Positions 26,503 to 34,744 of a stretch of 62,239 nt of DNA are shown one piece after another. Every line of letters begins with the position of its first letter. The first letter of the stretch is position 1. Location of the stretch: the NCBI GenBank assembly GCA_934141145.1, contig CAKPCA010000006.1:1-62239 (forward strand), read 5' to 3'. The notes under the pieces are model-generated. The model saw nothing but the letters and a program-made list of their open reading frames with translations. It was not told where the DNA came from and did no database searches. Position numbers and translations under genes: made by a program. The stretch is from an uncultured Bacilli bacterium (GTDB lineage Bacteria > Bacillota_I > Bacilli_A > RF39 > UBA660).

Positions 26503-27429
26503 ATGAAAAATACCATAAATTATTATTACGGCATTTCAATTGAAAATCTTGTTAAAACCGATAATGATTATTATTTCTATTTTCAAAATAATGAATATCA
26601 TTTAGTTAAATATACTAGACCTTATGAAGATATAATAGCGTTGTATAAATTAAATCTAGAAATGAAAAAAAGAAGATGTATTGTGCACGAAATAATAATG
26701 AATAAAGATAACCAGGTTATAACTATTATAAATGATATACCCTGTGTACTTTTGAAAATATGCAATTATAAAAATGATAGAGTATTTTTAAACGATATCA
26801 ATTATATTCAAAATATGACAAAAGGAATCGAATTTGATAAATCACTCCTAAGGATAGACTGGGTAAAAATGTGGGGAGATAAAATAGATTATTATGAATA
26901 CCAGATTAGTCAATTTGGGAAAAAATATCCTATACTGTGTGATAGCTTGAGTTATTATATAGGACTTGGAGAAAATGCTATAAGTTATATAGTCAATAAT
27001 CCTAATAAGGGAGAAATATATCCCGTAGTAACCCATAAAAGGATTAAAGTAAATGATGGGAGTTTTGAGTTTTATAATCCGTTAAATTTTGTTGTTGATA
27101 GTAGAATAAGAGATATATCCGAATATATAAAAGATTGTTTTTTTTATGATAAATTTGATTTTTATGAGGTAAGGTCTTTTATAGATATGTTTAATTTTAC
27201 TGATGACGAGTATGTGCTGCTATATGCTAGGTTATTATTTCCAACTTATTACTTTGATATATATGATGAAGTGATAAACAATAATTTAAATGAGGAAAGG
27301 GTAGTAAAAATAATAGATAAATCGTATGAATTTGAGGAGTTTTTATGTATAATGTATAAATATATTGTTTATAATAAAAAAATAAATATGCAGCCATTAG
27401 AATGGTTAATAAAAAGACATTTTAATTAA
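26503..27429 (+). CDS. YutH/CotS-like spore coat kinase-fold protein
   Basis: 308 aa. The layout follows the CotS/YutH group of aminoglycoside-phosphotransferase-fold coat proteins. There is an N-terminal YYGISIENL segment, IPCVLLKI, then DWVKMWGDKIDYYEYQI and YYIGLGENAISYIV. VVTHKRI occupies the place of the catalytic loop, followed by FVVDSRIRDISEYIKD. A catalytic HxDxxxxN is not evident, so it may be a non-enzymatic coat component, as is assumed for some relatives. RBS AGGTGAT precedes the ATG. It overlaps the convergent NifU-like gene by 8 bases. Moderate certainty: the family call is from spacing and motifs only. Confidence 0.55.
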   Translation: MKNTINYYYGISIENLVKTDNDYYFYFQNNEYHLVKYTRPYEDIIALYKLNLEMKKRRCIVHEIIMNKDNQVITIINDIPCVLLKICNYKNDRVFLNDINYIQNMTKGIEFDKSLLRIDWVKMWGDKIDYYEYQISQFGKKYPILCDSLSYYIGLGENAISYIVNNPNKGEIYPVVTHKRIKVNDGSFEFYNPLNFVVDSRIRDISEYIKDCFFYDKFDFYEVRSFIDMFNFTDDEYVLLYARLLFPTYYFDIYDEVINNNLNEERVVKIIDKSYEFEEFLCIMYKYIVYNKKINMQPLEWLIKRHFN

Positions 27430-27661
27430 TGTCTTCTATATATTCTCTTACTCCAATAACTTCAGGAATTTCTGATGTTAATATTGATTCAATTGTATCT
27501 TGTATAGTTATGCCGGAATATAAGCAGTTTGAGCATGTTCCTAGCATTTTTATGTATGCTATTCCGTCTTCGTATTTGACAAATTTAGCATCGCCACCAT
27601 CGTTAATTAAAAATGGTCGTATTTTTTCAAGTACTTCTTTGATTTTGTCTTCAATTTTCAT
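27422..27661 (-). CDS. NifU C-terminal-domain protein (Fe-S scaffold/carrier)
   Basis: About 79 aa single NifU_C domain: IRPFLINDGGDAKFVKYEDG, then the CxxC motif in LGTCSNCLYSGITIQDTIE. These proteins bind a [4Fe-4S] cluster at a dimer interface and pass it to apo-proteins. The ATG at 27661 lies six bases behind GGAGG; an in-frame ATG at 27673 is upstream of the RBS. A small hairpin (27414-27435) with a T-run on the minus strand ends the gene inside the 3' end of the convergent gene. The main suf operon is 24 kb away. Confidence 0.9.
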   Translation of the reverse strand: MKIEDKIKEVLEKIRPFLINDGGDAKFVKYEDGIAYIKMLGTCSNCLYSGITIQDTIESILTSEIPEVIGVREYIEDIN

Positions 27662-27771
27662 AAGAACCTCCAAACAAATTATACACGTAATAGTAAATAT
27701 AGTAAAGTGTAAGCTATAAATAAGCTATAAAAATTTAATATTTGTGTTATAATATTTGTGAGGGAAGCATT

Positions 27772-28107
27772 ATGAATAAATATGAAGTTGGGAATATAAT
27801 TAATGTATGTGTTACGGCGGTAGAACCATATGGTGCATTTGTAAGTGTTGGTGATGGTTATAGTGGTTTGATACATATTTCCGAAATAACTGGAAAATAT
27901 ATAAATGATATTAATAATTATATAAAAGTTGGCGATATGTTGAATGCCAAGATAATTGATGTAGATAATAGTGCTAAGCATTTGAAATTATCTTTAAAAA
28001 ATGTACGTGGATCTTTGAAGGAAACTGATTTAGGGTTCTTTTTACTCAAAGATTTGCTTCCAATTTGGATGAAAGAAAAGCTTATTCAAATAGAAAAAAA
28101 TAAATAA
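27772..28107 (+). CDS. S1-domain RNA-binding protein (CvfD/YugI-like)
   Basis: About 111 aa with one S1 domain at the N-terminus: VGNIINVCVTAVEPYGAFVSV, GYSGLIHISEI, VGDMLNAKIIDVD and HLKLSLK. A C-terminal extension follows, ending in basic residues. It resembles CvfD/YugI general stress protein 13, which binds ribosomes in Firmicutes. The ATG at 27772 follows GAGGGA; the longer frame upstream overlaps the promoter region. The tRNA array begins 74 bases downstream. Confidence 0.85.
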   Translation: MNKYEVGNIINVCVTAVEPYGAFVSVGDGYSGLIHISEITGKYINDINNYIKVGDMLNAKIIDVDNSAKHLKLSLKNVRGSLKETDLGFFLLKDLLPIWMKEKLIQIEKNK

Positions 28108-28131
28108 ATTAAAAAAAATTTAAATTACTAA

Positions 28132-28160
28132 TTGACAAAACTTAATATCAATGATATATT
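28132..28160 (+). promoter_or_regulatory. Promoter of first tRNA cluster
   Basis: -35 TTGACA (28132-28137), 17-bp spacer with an extended TGA motif, -10 TATATT (28155-28160). The predicted transcription start is a few bases before tRNA-Val. Confidence 0.75.
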
Positions 28161-28180
28161 TGTTAATGTCAATGTTTATT

Positions 28181-28257
28181 GGATTCTTAGCTCAGTTGGT
28201 TAGAGCACCTGCCTTACAAGCAGGGGGTCACAGGTTCGAGTCCTGTAGAGTCCACCA
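28181..28257 (+). tRNA. tRNA-Val(TAC)
   Basis: A 77-nt cloverleaf with GGATTCT/AGAGTCC acceptor, anticodon loop CTTACAA and T-loop GTTCGAG; CCA is encoded. Confidence 0.95.
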
Positions 28258-28261
28258 TTTT

Positions 28262-28337
<76 letters not shown>

Positions 28338-28342
28338 CTTGT

Positions 28343-28426
28343 GGGGAGATAGCGAAGTGGCTAAACGCGGCAGACTGTAAATCTGTTCCTTAGGGTTCGG
28401 TGGTTCGAATCCACCTCTCCCCACCA
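28343..28426 (+). tRNA. tRNA-Tyr(GTA)
   Basis: An 84-nt class II tRNA with a long variable arm, GGGGAGA/TCTCCCC acceptor and anticodon loop CTGTAAA; CCA is encoded. Confidence 0.95.
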
Positions 28427-28431
28427 TAGTT

Positions 28432-28506
28432 TGCCTAGTAGCCAAGTGGTAAGGCATCAGACTTTGACTCTGACATGCGCTAGTTCGAATCTAGCCTAGG
28501 CAGCCA
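28432..28506 (+). tRNA. tRNA-Gln(TTG)
   Basis: A 75-nt cloverleaf with TGCCTAG/CTAGGCA acceptor (the U1-A72 pair usual for tRNA-Gln), anticodon loop CTTTGAC and discriminator G; CCA is encoded. Confidence 0.95.
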
Positions 28507-28522
28507 TGTTTGTGTTATATAT

Positions 28523-28598
28523 GTCCTGTTAGCTCAGTTGGTAGAGCATTTGACTTTTAATCAAAGGGTCATGCGTTCGAGTCGCATACAGGACACCA
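28523..28598 (+). tRNA. tRNA-Lys(TTT)
   Basis: A 76-nt cloverleaf with GTCCTGT/ACAGGAC acceptor and anticodon loop CTTTTAA; CCA is encoded. Last of the first five-tRNA transcript. Confidence 0.96.
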
Positions 28599-28628
28599 TT
28601 TAGACAATATTCTGCGATTAGCAGTTTT

Positions 28629-28663
28629 ATAGAAGTAATTTTTATAGTTACTTCTATTTTTTT
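28629..28663 (+). terminator. Terminator of five-tRNA transcript
   Basis: A perfect 10-bp stem ATAGAAGTAA/TTACTTCTAT (28629-28638, 28648-28657) followed by T7. The stretch to 28725 shows nothing else. Confidence 0.85.
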
Positions 28664-28725
28664 GAATTAGTATGACAATAAATTTTATTTTTTTGATATA
28701 TTAGTTAAAAAAGTAAAAAAAATAC

Positions 28726-28754
28726 TTGCAAAAAAAAGAAATTTATTATATACT
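28726..28754 (+). promoter_or_regulatory. Promoter of Leu-Ser-fMet tRNA cluster
   Basis: -35 TTGCAA (28726-28731), 17-bp spacer, -10 TATACT (28749-28754). Confidence 0.65.
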
Positions 28755-28790
28755 TAAGGAGTCTGGTGAATATTGGACATTATGGTGCCT

Positions 28791-28879
28791 GCCTCAGTGG
28801 CGGAATTGGTAGACGCACAGGACTTAAAATCCTGCGTGAGTTAAATCACGTGCCGGTTCAAGTCCGGCCTGAGGCACCA
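28791..28879 (+). tRNA. tRNA-Leu(TAA)
   Basis: An 89-nt class II tRNA with GCCTCAG/CTGAGGC acceptor, anticodon loop CTTAAAA and a long variable arm; CCA is encoded. A near-repeat GCCT just upstream is leader sequence. Confidence 0.95.
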
Positions 28880-28887
28880 TATTTTTT

Positions 28888-28980
28888 GGAGAAATACCCA
28901 AGTCTGGTTGAAGGGACCGGTCTTGAAAACCGGGAGGTCGGGTAACCGGCGCGGGGGTTCGAATCCCTCTTTCTCCGCCA
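28888..28980 (+). tRNA. tRNA-Ser(TGA)
   Basis: A 93-nt class II tRNA with GGAGAAA/TTTCTCC acceptor, anticodon loop CTTGAAA, a large variable stem and discriminator G; CCA is encoded. Confidence 0.95.
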
Positions 28981-29001
28981 TTGATTATGTGCAAAGTACA
29001 T

Positions 29002-29078
29002 CGCGGGATGGAGCAGCTCGGTAGCTCGTTGGGCTCATAACCCAAAGGCCGCAGGTTCAAATCCTGCTCCCGCAACCA
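29002..29078 (+). tRNA. Initiator tRNA-fMet(CAT)
   Basis: 77 nt; anticodon loop CTCATAA. The first base C faces A at position 72 (C1 mismatch), the hallmark of bacterial initiator tRNA; CCA is encoded. Confidence 0.94.
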
Positions 29079-29087
29079 TAAGATTTT

Positions 29088-29115
29088 AACTAACTTTTAC
29101 AGTTAGTTTTTTTAT
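29088..29115 (+). terminator. Terminator of Leu-Ser-fMet tRNA transcript
   Basis: AACTAAC (29088-29094) pairs with GTTAGTT (29102-29108), followed by T's. Confidence 0.8.
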
Positions 29116-29196
29116 ACTCTGTAATTGTATATTAGTATAAGTCCTGAATAAAGTATTTTTTTTGAATATTATCATATAATTATATCGGTGATATAC

Positions 29197-29901
29197 ATGA
29201 AAGTTTATTCTCACAGAGGTGAAAGTACTTATGCGTGTGAAAATACAATGTCTGCTTTTTATCTTGCTGAGTTTGTAAAAAGTGATGGCATTGAATGTGA
29301 TATTAGAAAAACAAGAGATGATATATTGGTAATAATACATGATAAAAGCATAGATAGAACTTCATCTAAAAGTGGAAATGTATCTGATTATACATATGAA
29401 GAACTATTAGAATTTGATTTTGGAAATAGCAAGTTTCACGGTGAAAAAATAGTAAGATTAGATGATTTTTTAAAATATTTTTCACAAAAAAGGATGCATA
29501 TTTTTTTGGAAATAAAGGAAGAAGGGTATGAATCCAAGATTGTAAATATCGTTAAAAAATATAATAATGAATATATAACGTTGATATCTTTTAAGTACGA
29601 AATATTAGAAAAAATAAGAGCTATATCAAATGCTTTAAACTTAGGATGGTTAACATATGATTTTAGTCAAAGGGTTTTACAAAAGTGTAAGAATATAAAG
29701 TTGAATCAGGTACTTGTTATGTCGATAGGTCTGCAAAAATCTGAAGTTAAAATATTGCACGATGAAGGCTTTATAGTTACTGCATGGGGAGTTATAAACA
29801 AAGCTGATATAAGTAGATTATATAAAATTGGTGTAGATAGAATAATATATGACAGTGGATATGATGCCAAAAAGGTAATAAAGGAATTAGAAAGTGAATA
29901 A
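29197..29901 (+). CDS. Glycerophosphodiester phosphodiesterase family protein
   Basis: About 234 aa TIM-barrel GDPD. The N-terminal catalytic HRG (VYSHRGESTYACENTMSAF), the metal-binding GIECDIRKTRDDILVIIHD and LFLEIKEE-type strand (IFLEIKEE) are present, with a late VTAWGVI strand. It hydrolyses glycerophosphodiesters to glycerol-3-P. No signal peptide, so cytoplasmic. The ATG at 29197 follows GGTGAT. The DUF368 gene overlaps its end by 8 bases. Confidence 0.92.
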   Translation: MKVYSHRGESTYACENTMSAFYLAEFVKSDGIECDIRKTRDDILVIIHDKSIDRTSSKSGNVSDYTYEELLEFDFGNSKFHGEKIVRLDDFLKYFSQKRMHIFLEIKEEGYESKIVNIVKKYNNEYITLISFKYEILEKIRAISNALNLGWLTYDFSQRVLQKCKNIKLNQVLVMSIGLQKSEVKILHDEGFIVTAWGVINKADISRLYKIGVDRIIYDSGYDAKKVIKELESE

Positions 29902-30718
29902 GTTAAAAAATATATTTGCAGGTATTTTAATAGGAGTGGGAGTTGTCTTGCCGGGAGTTAGTGGTTCTGTAATAGCAATAATGCTAGGAATATACGACAA
30001 GGTAATATACCTAATTAATGCAAAAGATGTCTCTTTTCTTGAAAAATTGTTAAAATTAATGCCAATTCTATTTGGTTTGGTTGCAGGTATGGTTGTTTTT
30101 GGTAATTTGTTACTGATTTTGTTTAATCAGTATGAAATTATCATGAGATACATATTTGCTGGTCTTATATTAGGTGGAGTACCTATGCTAGTTACTCAAT
30201 TTAATAAGGATACAAACTGTTCTTGTAAATTAAATTATTGTTGTATAATTATAGCTTTTCTTTTATCCCTTCTTTTGCTTGTTTTGCCCTGTACAAGGAA
30301 TTTTACTAAAGTTAATTTAGTTGATGTTAGTTTTATTAATTTGTTTTTATCAGGTTTTTTATATATATCTGGAAAAATAATTCCTGGTATTAGTAGTTCG
30401 TTTTTTCTAATGTTATTAGGGTTGTATGATTATATGTTGATGTTTATTTCTAATCCATTTTCATTTACTTTAGTTGAATATGTAAAATTTATACCATTTA
30501 TTTTAGGAATTATTATAGGATTAGTGATTTTGATTAAATTAATAAATTATTTATTTTCTAACCATCTTTCTAAAACGTATAGCTTAATTGTAGGGTTTGT
30601 TCTTGGATCGATTTTTGCTATTTTGCCGGGATTTAAATTTGAATTAAATTATATCATATCAATATTTTTTATGATATTATCTTTTATTCTAGTAAATAAA
30701 TTGTGCAAAAAATCATAA
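29894..30718 (+). CDS. DUF368-family polytopic membrane protein
   Basis: 274 aa with about eight membrane helices. It starts with the family signature FAGILIGVGVVLPGVSGSVIAIMLGIYDKVI, and the motif recurs as SGKIIPGISSSFFLMLLGLYDYML, showing the internal duplication of the DUF368 fold. Recent work links the family to undecaprenyl-phosphate/lipid recycling; the substrate here is an inference. The GTG start is embedded in the end of the GDPD gene, so they are translationally coupled. Confidence 0.9.
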   Translation: MNKLKNIFAGILIGVGVVLPGVSGSVIAIMLGIYDKVIYLINAKDVSFLEKLLKLMPILFGLVAGMVVFGNLLLILFNQYEIIMRYIFAGLILGGVPMLVTQFNKDTNCSCKLNYCCIIIAFLLSLLLLVLPCTRNFTKVNLVDVSFINLFLSGFLYISGKIIPGISSSFFLMLLGLYDYMLMFISNPFSFTLVEYVKFIPFILGIIIGLVILIKLINYLFSNHLSKTYSLIVGFVLGSIFAILPGFKFELNYIISIFFMILSFILVNKLCKKS

Positions 30719-30733
30719 ATTTTTCAATAACTA

Positions 30734-30763
30734 TTGACAATTTTAGTAAAAATTTAGTATACT
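30734..30763 (+). promoter_or_regulatory. Promoter of second tRNA cluster
   Basis: -35 TTGACA (30734-30739), 18-bp spacer, -10 TATACT (30758-30763), 22 bases before tRNA-Asp. Confidence 0.7.
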
Positions 30764-30785
30764 TAAATAGCTTATTTAAGTATTT

Positions 30786-30861
30786 GGTCCTGTGGTGTAG
30801 TGGTTAACACGTCTGCCTGTCACGCAGAAGATCGCGAGTTCAAGTCTCGTCGGGACCGCCA
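30786..30861 (+). tRNA. tRNA-Asp(GTC)
   Basis: A 76-nt cloverleaf with GGTCCTG/CGGGACC acceptor, anticodon loop CTGTCAC and discriminator G; CCA is encoded. Confidence 0.95.
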
Positions 30862-30869
30862 TTTTTTTT

Positions 30870-30945
<76 letters not shown>

Positions 30946-30975
30946 TTTGATATATATTAAATAACGCCGATGAAT

Positions 30976-31052
<77 letters not shown>

Positions 31053-31059
31053 TATATAT

Positions 31060-31136
31060 CGGGAAGTAGCACAACTTGGCAGTGCGCTTGGTTTGGGACC
31101 AAGAGGTTGCAGGTTCAAATCCTGTCTTCCCGACCA
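31060..31136 (+). tRNA. tRNA-Pro(TGG)
   Basis: A 77-nt cloverleaf with CGGGAAG/CTTCCCG acceptor and anticodon loop TTTGGGA; CCA is encoded. Confidence 0.95.
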
Positions 31137-31145
31137 TTAGTAATT

Positions 31146-31172
31146 AAACGGACTTATGAGTCTGTTTTTTTC
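31146..31172 (+). terminator. Terminator of second tRNA cluster
   Basis: A 9-bp stem AAACGGACT/AGTCTGTTT (one G-T pair) with a TATG loop and a T-run. Confidence 0.85.
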
Positions 31173-31220
31173 TGTCCCAAACCATTTACTAGTTCCTGAC
31201 CTTTTGTTTCTTAAACAAAA

Positions 31221-31955
31221 TTAAAATTTTAATTCATTAAATAAAAGATTCATATTTTCCTTCCTTATACTAAATTGCGTTCCATGATCATGAATTTTTC
31301 CTGCTTTTTTTCCACTTTTGTATACACCTATGGTAAATGATATTCTAATTTGTCCTCTTTTTAATAATTCAATAAATTCTTTAAATTCCTTTAATTCATA
31401 GAATTTATATTTAGTATATTTAACAAATAATGTATTATGAAAAAAATTCTTTTCCCCCTCAACTAAGCAAACATATTTTAATTTCCTATATAATTTTTCT
31501 TTTAGCAAACTAAACGACCAAGATGAAAAATTATCGACCAATTGATTATTTTTATCATATATTTCTAATATTACCATTTTTCTTTTATAGTCAATGCGTA
31601 ATTTAGCTGAATACTTATTATTAATTGGTTTTACGAATTCGCCATATAGTGTAAAATTCAAAATTCTTGTATTATTACTATCTAAATAAGAATATTTATC
31701 ATATAGTCTCTTAATTTCTAAAACATAACTATCAGGTGTAGCACAAAATAAATCTATATAGTTTTCTCTCTTACTTACCTTTGTTTTTATTTCAATTGAA
31801 TTATAGTCTGGAATTTCAAAATTATCTGGATTTATTTCAAGAAGATTTTCTAAAGTTTTACCAGTCACACTTTTGTTTTTATTTTCACATTCAATCCAAC
31901 CTAAATTTTTAATTTTTTCCAATTTCTCGCTTAATGTAAAAAAATCTTTATTAAT
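31221..31955 (-). CDS. Orphan MvaI/BcnI-like (MutH-fold) restriction endonuclease
   Basis: About 245 aa. The core reads GKTLENLLEI, DYNSIEIKTK (the D...E-x-K nuclease motif) and IDLFCATPD. That is the order of the MvaI/BcnI restriction endonuclease family, whose monomeric members resemble MutH. No methyltransferase or specificity gene lies nearby. The first canonical start, TTG at 31922, has no RBS. A perfect AGGAGGTG (31963-31970, minus strand) sits 9 bases before an in-frame ATT at 31955, and the extra 11 residues (NKDFFTLSEKL) complete the expected N-terminal helix. So ATT initiation, or a recently lost ATG, is likely. It sits next to a tRNA cluster. Could be decayed if ATT is not used. 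Confidence 0.65.
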   Translation of the reverse strand: MNKDFFTLSEKLEKIKNLGWIECENKNKSVTGKTLENLLEINPDNFEIPDYNSIEIKTKVSKRENYIDLFCATPDSYVLEIKRLYDKYSYLDSNNTRILNFTLYGEFVKPINNKYSAKLRIDYKRKMVILEIYDKNNQLVDNFSSWSFSLLKEKLYRKLKYVCLVEGEKNFFHNTLFVKYTKYKFYELKEFKEFIELLKRGQIRISFTIGVYKSGKKAGKIHDHGTQFSIRKENMNLLFNELKF

Positions 31956-32075
31956 ATTAAATCACCTCCTATATAATTTATTTGCTAAAAAAAGTGCAAA
32001 ATCCCCTAAGGAAATAAATTTTAAATATTATTTTATATGTTCTTCAATTATGATATACTAAATATGGTGGTAGAA

Positions 32076-33539
32076 ATGAAAAAAAATAGTATATATTATA
32101 TATTTTTATTTATAATACCAATACTTATCTTTCTTAAATTTGGTATATCTATTGATAATGACTTTTGGTTTACTATTACAGAAGGTAAATATGTATTAAA
32201 AAGCGGATTTCCATACTATGTTCCATTTACCATTTATAATGGTTTAGATTTTGTGTATCAAAGTTGGGAAACTGGAGTTATTTTTTATTTAATTTATAAT
32301 TTTTTTGAAGCATATGGGATAATATTTTTTGTCACAGCTATTTTTTTAGTTATTATATATTTTTATTATAAATTATGTCTATTAATCTCGAATAACAATA
32401 AGGTGGTTTCATTAATAATAACCATTTTAACAATGTCATTTTTATCATTAGGATTTATAACTACTAGACCGCAAATATTTACATTTTTAAACTTAACATT
32501 ATTACTTTACTTTATGGAATCATATACCAAAACAAATAATAAAAAATATTTGATTCCATTACCTTTAATTGCATTATTTCAGATAAATATCCATGGTATG
32601 TTTTTCTTTATGCTATTGATATTTATGATTCCTTACATAATCAATTATATTTATTTAAAGATTAGAAGTACTGATGCTTATAGATATAGTTTGAAACCAA
32701 TTATATTAACTATGATTTTAATGTTGTTAATGGGCTTTATAAATCCATATGGAATTGATAATTTGCTATATGTATTTAATTCATATGGACAAGAATTACT
32801 TGAAAAAACAATTATTGAATTGCAGCCATTATCTTTTGCAACATTAAATGGTAAAAATTTTATTTCTATTATAATTTTAATATATATACTATATTTTATT
32901 AGCCCTAAAATATTTTCAAAAAAGCAATTGCCAATTAGATATCTATTATTACTTTTTGGAACAACATACCTTGCTTTTGATACAAATCGTGGTGGTTCAT
33001 TATTCTTAATTGCATCTTGCTTTCCGCTTGCATATTTATATAGTGATTTAATTCCTGATATAGATTTTGAAAATATATTTGTAAGTTATCATAAAACCTT
33101 CAAATTGATAACTATATTTTTTGTAACTATTCTCTTAGCAACAATTTTTATTACACCTAAGAATATTTATCCAGACTCAAGAGAACCAATAGAATTTTTG
33201 CTAAAAAATTTTGATTCGAAATCGGTAAGACTTTACACTTATTTTGATGATGGAAGTTATGCTGTTTATAGAGGATTAAAATGTAGCATGGATCCGAGAG
33301 CGGAGGTATTTCTCAAAAAAAATAATCACAAGAGTGATATATTTAAAGAGTACTATAATTTACAACATAATAAATTATACTATAAAGATTATTTGGATAA
33401 ATACAATTTTACTCATTTACTGATTAATAAAAAAGATTCAATATATTTTGATATGAAACGTGATAGTTACAATTATGTTTTGCTGAAAAATTTTGAAAAT
33501 TATCAAATTTACATTAGAAAGGATTTGCTGAACAAATAA
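32076..33539 (+). CDS. Polytopic membrane protein, GT-C-like glycosyltransferase candidate
   Basis: About 487 aa with roughly ten to eleven membrane helices and a C-terminal soluble domain (after ~370). An acidic Asp pair with aromatic residues after TM1 (SIDNDFWFTITEGKYVL) is followed by the GLDFVYQSW segment. This matches the first-loop layout of GT-C-type lipid-linked sugar transferases; the C-terminal part includes YTYFDDGSYAVYRG and MDPRAEVF. No confident family. The ATG at 32076 follows GGTGGTAG; a TATACT box at 32054-32059 rules out the earlier in-frame ATG at 32037. Confidence 0.6.
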   Translation: MKKNSIYYIFLFIIPILIFLKFGISIDNDFWFTITEGKYVLKSGFPYYVPFTIYNGLDFVYQSWETGVIFYLIYNFFEAYGIIFFVTAIFLVIIYFYYKLCLLISNNNKVVSLIITILTMSFLSLGFITTRPQIFTFLNLTLLLYFMESYTKTNNKKYLIPLPLIALFQINIHGMFFFMLLIFMIPYIINYIYLKIRSTDAYRYSLKPIILTMILMLLMGFINPYGIDNLLYVFNSYGQELLEKTIIELQPLSFATLNGKNFISIIILIYILYFISPKIFSKKQLPIRYLLLLFGTTYLAFDTNRGGSLFLIASCFPLAYLYSDLIPDIDFENIFVSYHKTFKLITIFFVTILLATIFITPKNIYPDSREPIEFLLKNFDSKSVRLYTYFDDGSYAVYRGLKCSMDPRAEVFLKKNNHKSDIFKEYYNLQHNKLYYKDYLDKYNFTHLLINKKDSIYFDMKRDSYNYVLLKNFENYQIYIRKDLLNK

Positions 33540-33547
33540 TATTTTTG

Positions 33548-33576
33548 TTGACTATTAAATTCTTCTTTTGTATAAT
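33548..33576 (+). promoter_or_regulatory. Promoter of cysteine desulfurase-ttcA-like operon
   Basis: -35 TTGACT (33548-33553), exactly 17 bp, -10 TATAAT (33571-33576). Confidence 0.75.
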
Positions 33577-33610
33577 AGTGTCGGTTAATAATTAGAAAGG
33601 GAATTTTCTT

Positions 33611-34744
33611 ATGATATATCTAGATTATGCATCATCTACTCCTATTGATACTGCTGTCCTTGACTTATTTTATGATATTTCAAAAAAGTATTATGCAAAT
33701 CCAAATTCTTCTCACAAACTTGGCGTTGAAGAAAGAAATTTGATAGAATTATATACCTCAAAAATTGCACAAAAATTAAAATGTCTAAATGAAGAGATAA
33801 TATACACTTCTGGTGCTAGTGAGTCTAACAATTTAGCAATCAAGGGAATTTGTGAAAGATATAAAAGCGTTGGTAAACATATAATAATAAGTTCAATCGA
33901 ACACAATTCTATTGTATCTTCATGTACAGATATGCAAGAACTTGGGTTTGAGATTACCGTTATACCCATACAGAAAGATGGTATTATAGATATTGAAAAA
34001 CTAAAAAAATCAATAAGAAATGACACTATCTTAGTCAGTGTAAGTTCAGTTGATAGTGAACTAGGCATCAAACAGCCGATAGAGCAAATTGGGAAACTGT
34101 TACAGAATTATCCTAATTGTCACTTTCATACAGATGCTTCACAAGCAATTGGTAAAATAGATTTAGATTATTCTCTTGTGGACTTAATTACAATAGCACC
34201 ACATAAATTTTATGGACTGAATAGTAGTGGCGCATTAATAAAGAAAAAAGGGGTAAGCTTAAAACCACAGATTAGTGGTGGAAAAAGTATTACTATGTAT
34301 CGTAGTGGTACACCCGATTTAGCGTCTATTGCAGCGTTTTCTAAAGCGTTAGAAATTGCAATTGATAATCAAAAAGTTAGATATAAATATGTTGAAAAGT
34401 TACATGATATGATAAGAAATAAACTATTAGAATATTATAATGTACACATAAATAGTACAGATAATTCGATTCCATATATATTAAATTTTAGTATTATTGG
34501 TACTAAATCACTTGATATTCAAAAAAAATTAGAAGAAAATGAAATTTATGTATCTACGAAGACATCTTGCTGTCCTATTGAAACTCCATCAAAAATAGTG
34601 TATGCATTAACGCAAAATAAAAAATTGTCAGTATCATCAATTAGACTTAGTTTATCCCATCTAACTAAAGAATCTGAAATAGAAGAATTTTTGAAATTAT
34701 TTGACAGTATATACAAGGAGTATGAAGTAAATGGAAAAATATAA
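33611..34744 (+). CDS. NifS/IscS-like cysteine desulfurase
   Basis: 377 aa fold-type I PLP enzyme. MIYLDYASSTPID, YANPNSSHKLG, TSGASESNNLAIKG, HTDASQAIGKI and the PLP lysine in APHKFYGLNSSGALI are all typical of class I cysteine desulfurases. The active-site loop is KTSCCPIE, with Cys residues where the persulfide forms. It transfers sulfur from cysteine. The 3' end overlaps the TtcA-like gene by 14 bases, strongly suggesting that this desulfurase feeds that thiolase. A second desulfurase of the SufS class is at 52663. Confidence 0.92.
   Translation: MIYLDYASSTPIDTAVLDLFYDISKKYYANPNSSHKLGVEERNLIELYTSKIAQKLKCLNEEIIYTSGASESNNLAIKGICERYKSVGKHIIISSIEHNSIVSSCTDMQELGFEITVIPIQKDGIIDIEKLKKSIRNDTILVSVSSVDSELGIKQPIEQIGKLLQNYPNCHFHTDASQAIGKIDLDYSLVDLITIAPHKFYGLNSSGALIKKKGVSLKPQISGGKSITMYRSGTPDLASIAAFSKALEIAIDNQKVRYKYVEKLHDMIRNKLLEYYNVHINSTDNSIPYILNFSIIGTKSLDIQKKLEENEIYVSTKTSCCPIETPSKIVYALTQNKKLSVSSIRLSLSHLTKESEIEEFLKLFDSIYKEYEVNGKI

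Noticed and set aside
28824..29075. Minus-strand ORF over tRNA-Leu, Ser and fMet
   Set aside because: Antisense of tRNA genes, no RBS; same artefact.
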